Below are positions 5,844 to 6,419 of a stretch of 6,419 nucleotides of DNA, piece after piece. A model generated the notes under the pieces. The model did no database searches. It was not told the origin of the DNA and was given only the letters and a program-made list of their open reading frames with translations. Position 1 is the first letter of the stretch, and each line of letters opens with the position of its first letter. This stretch comes from Deltaproteobacteria bacterium. GTDB lineage: Bacteria; Desulfobacterota; Desulfobacteria; Desulfobacterales; JAFDCJ01. Position numbers and translations under genes: made by a program. Where the stretch lies: NCBI GenBank assembly GCA_019310665.1, contig JAFDDW010000126.1, positions 1 through 6,419 on the forward strand, written 5' to 3'.

Positions 5844-6419
5844 CTACGGGCTTTTTCTTGCTATCTTCTTGGCATAGGTGGCGGCACCGATGCCGGCCAC
5901 GCAACCTTCACCGACCGCTTTGGCCATCTGCCAGGGCGGACCGCAAATGTCACCGGCGGCAAACACACCGGGAACATTGGTTTCCATCACTTTATTGGTA
6001 TCGATGTATTTCATCTCATCATCCAGCCGGACACCGAGATGGGTTGCCAGCTCCATAACGCCCTTGGCCCCCAGTTCAATGAACACACCGCTGACCTCAA
6101 GTTTAGAACCGTCGTCCAAAACGATTCCTTCCACGTCGGTTTGTCCGACGATTTCTTTGACTTTCACTTTCTCACGGACGATGACAGTGCTTTTTTGCAG
6201 CTGGTTTTTGAGCGTATCCGTCACTTCCAGCTCACCGCAAATCAAATGAACGGTTTTGGCATAGCCCAGCAAGGTCAGGGCACCGGAAACAGCGGCGCTG
6301 GCACCACCGACCACGGCAACATCTTCACCCTTGTAAAAATTGGCATCGCATTCGACACAATAACTGATGCCGCGACCCAGCAATTCTTTTACTCCGGAAA
6401 CTCCCAGCTTATTGCGGGT
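5844..6419 (-). CDS. Thioredoxin-reductase-like FAD/NAD(P) oxidoreductase, N-terminus beyond window edge
   Basis: The visible 191 residues are the C-terminal part of a class II thioredoxin-reductase-family flavoprotein (usual length about 300-320). The frame is open to the window edge, and the residues before 6383 (KLGVSGVKELLGRG) match the family, so the TTG at 6383 is internal and the true start lies outside. Visible landmarks: the redox disulfide CVEC (visible residues 21-24) after GRGISY; a nucleotide-binding fold DVAVVGGASAAVSGALTLL (33-51); and the C-terminal FAD-binding GVFAAGDICG followed by MAKAVGEG. Typical NADPH-dependent members carry an HRRxxxR motif after the second strand; here the corresponding segment reads VHLICGELEVTDTL (57-70), without it. 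The enzyme probably passes electrons from a pyridine nucleotide through FAD to thioredoxin or a similar protein in the cytoplasm; the donor preference is uncertain. The stop is followed at once by repeat A, and no terminator is seen. Confidence 0.9.
   Translation of the reverse strand, partial: TRNKLGVSGVKELLGRGISYCVECDANFYKGEDVAVVGGASAAVSGALTLLGYAKTVHLICGELEVTDTLKNQLQKSTVIVREKVKVKEIVGQTDVEGIVLDDGSKLEVSGVFIELGAKGVMELATHLGVRLDDEMKYIDTNKVMETNVPGVFAAGDICGPPWQMAKAVGEGCVAGIGAATYAKKIARKSP

Noticed and set aside
5844..6383. Reductase gene starting at the TTG at 6383 as a short complete protein
   Set aside because: The frame continues upstream to the window edge with family-typical residues, and the FAD-binding N-terminal domain would be missing, so the TTG is internal.

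Overview
This is a bacterial window of moderate GC. The clear genes are envelope or redox housekeeping functions, separated by repeat-bearing spacers. The MscK/MscM-type channel with signal peptide and the exported DUF882 and DUF302 proteins indicate a Gram-negative. The purine-rich dispersed repeats (AGAAG-type) and GTAACG-type repeats resemble intergenic debris I associate with sulfate-reducing Desulfobacterota. That taxonomic placement is an inference from style, not a proof.

Layout, left to right. Bases 1-35 (minus) hold the first 11 codons of a gene that runs off the left edge and looks like an isochorismatase-family cysteine hydrolase. Bases 36-192 are a spacer with one copy of a dispersed repeat and a small GTAACG repeat. 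A DUF882/YcbK-like exported murein-peptidase-fold protein follows on the minus strand (193-744). It is divergent, across a 155-bp shared promoter region, from a large plus-strand gene (900-4400). That gene encodes an 1166-residue mechanosensitive channel of the MscK/MscM class, with a signal peptide, a long periplasmic coiled coil, about 11 membrane segments and a C-terminal MscS core. The channel gene converges, with a 40-bp gap, on a minus-strand pair: a DUF302 exported protein (5083-5535), then 12 bp later a DJ-1/PfpI-family protein (4441-5070). The pair probably forms an operon. A 308-bp non-coding stretch (5536-5843) is a patchwork of repeats. At the right edge is the C-terminal two thirds of a thioredoxin-reductase-like flavoprotein (5844 to beyond 6419, minus).

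How they work together: the DUF882 protein and the channel are both envelope proteins and share an intergenic region, so a link between wall remodelling and osmotic protection is possible but unproven. The DUF302/DJ-1 pair and the reductase have redox or stress flavours, but nothing shows a common pathway.

I see no novel multi-gene system, mobile-element gene, CRISPR array or RNA gene. The points most worth a second look are four. A near-identical 64-bp repeat occurs in opposite orientation about 5.6 kb apart. The last zinc-ligand position of the DUF882 protein is Gln instead of His. The reductase has an atypical NAD(P)-binding segment. An unrecorded gene start sits at the left edge. Three start codons (DUF882, channel, DUF302) are best placed downstream of the longest-frame start because of clear Shine-Dalgarno sites.
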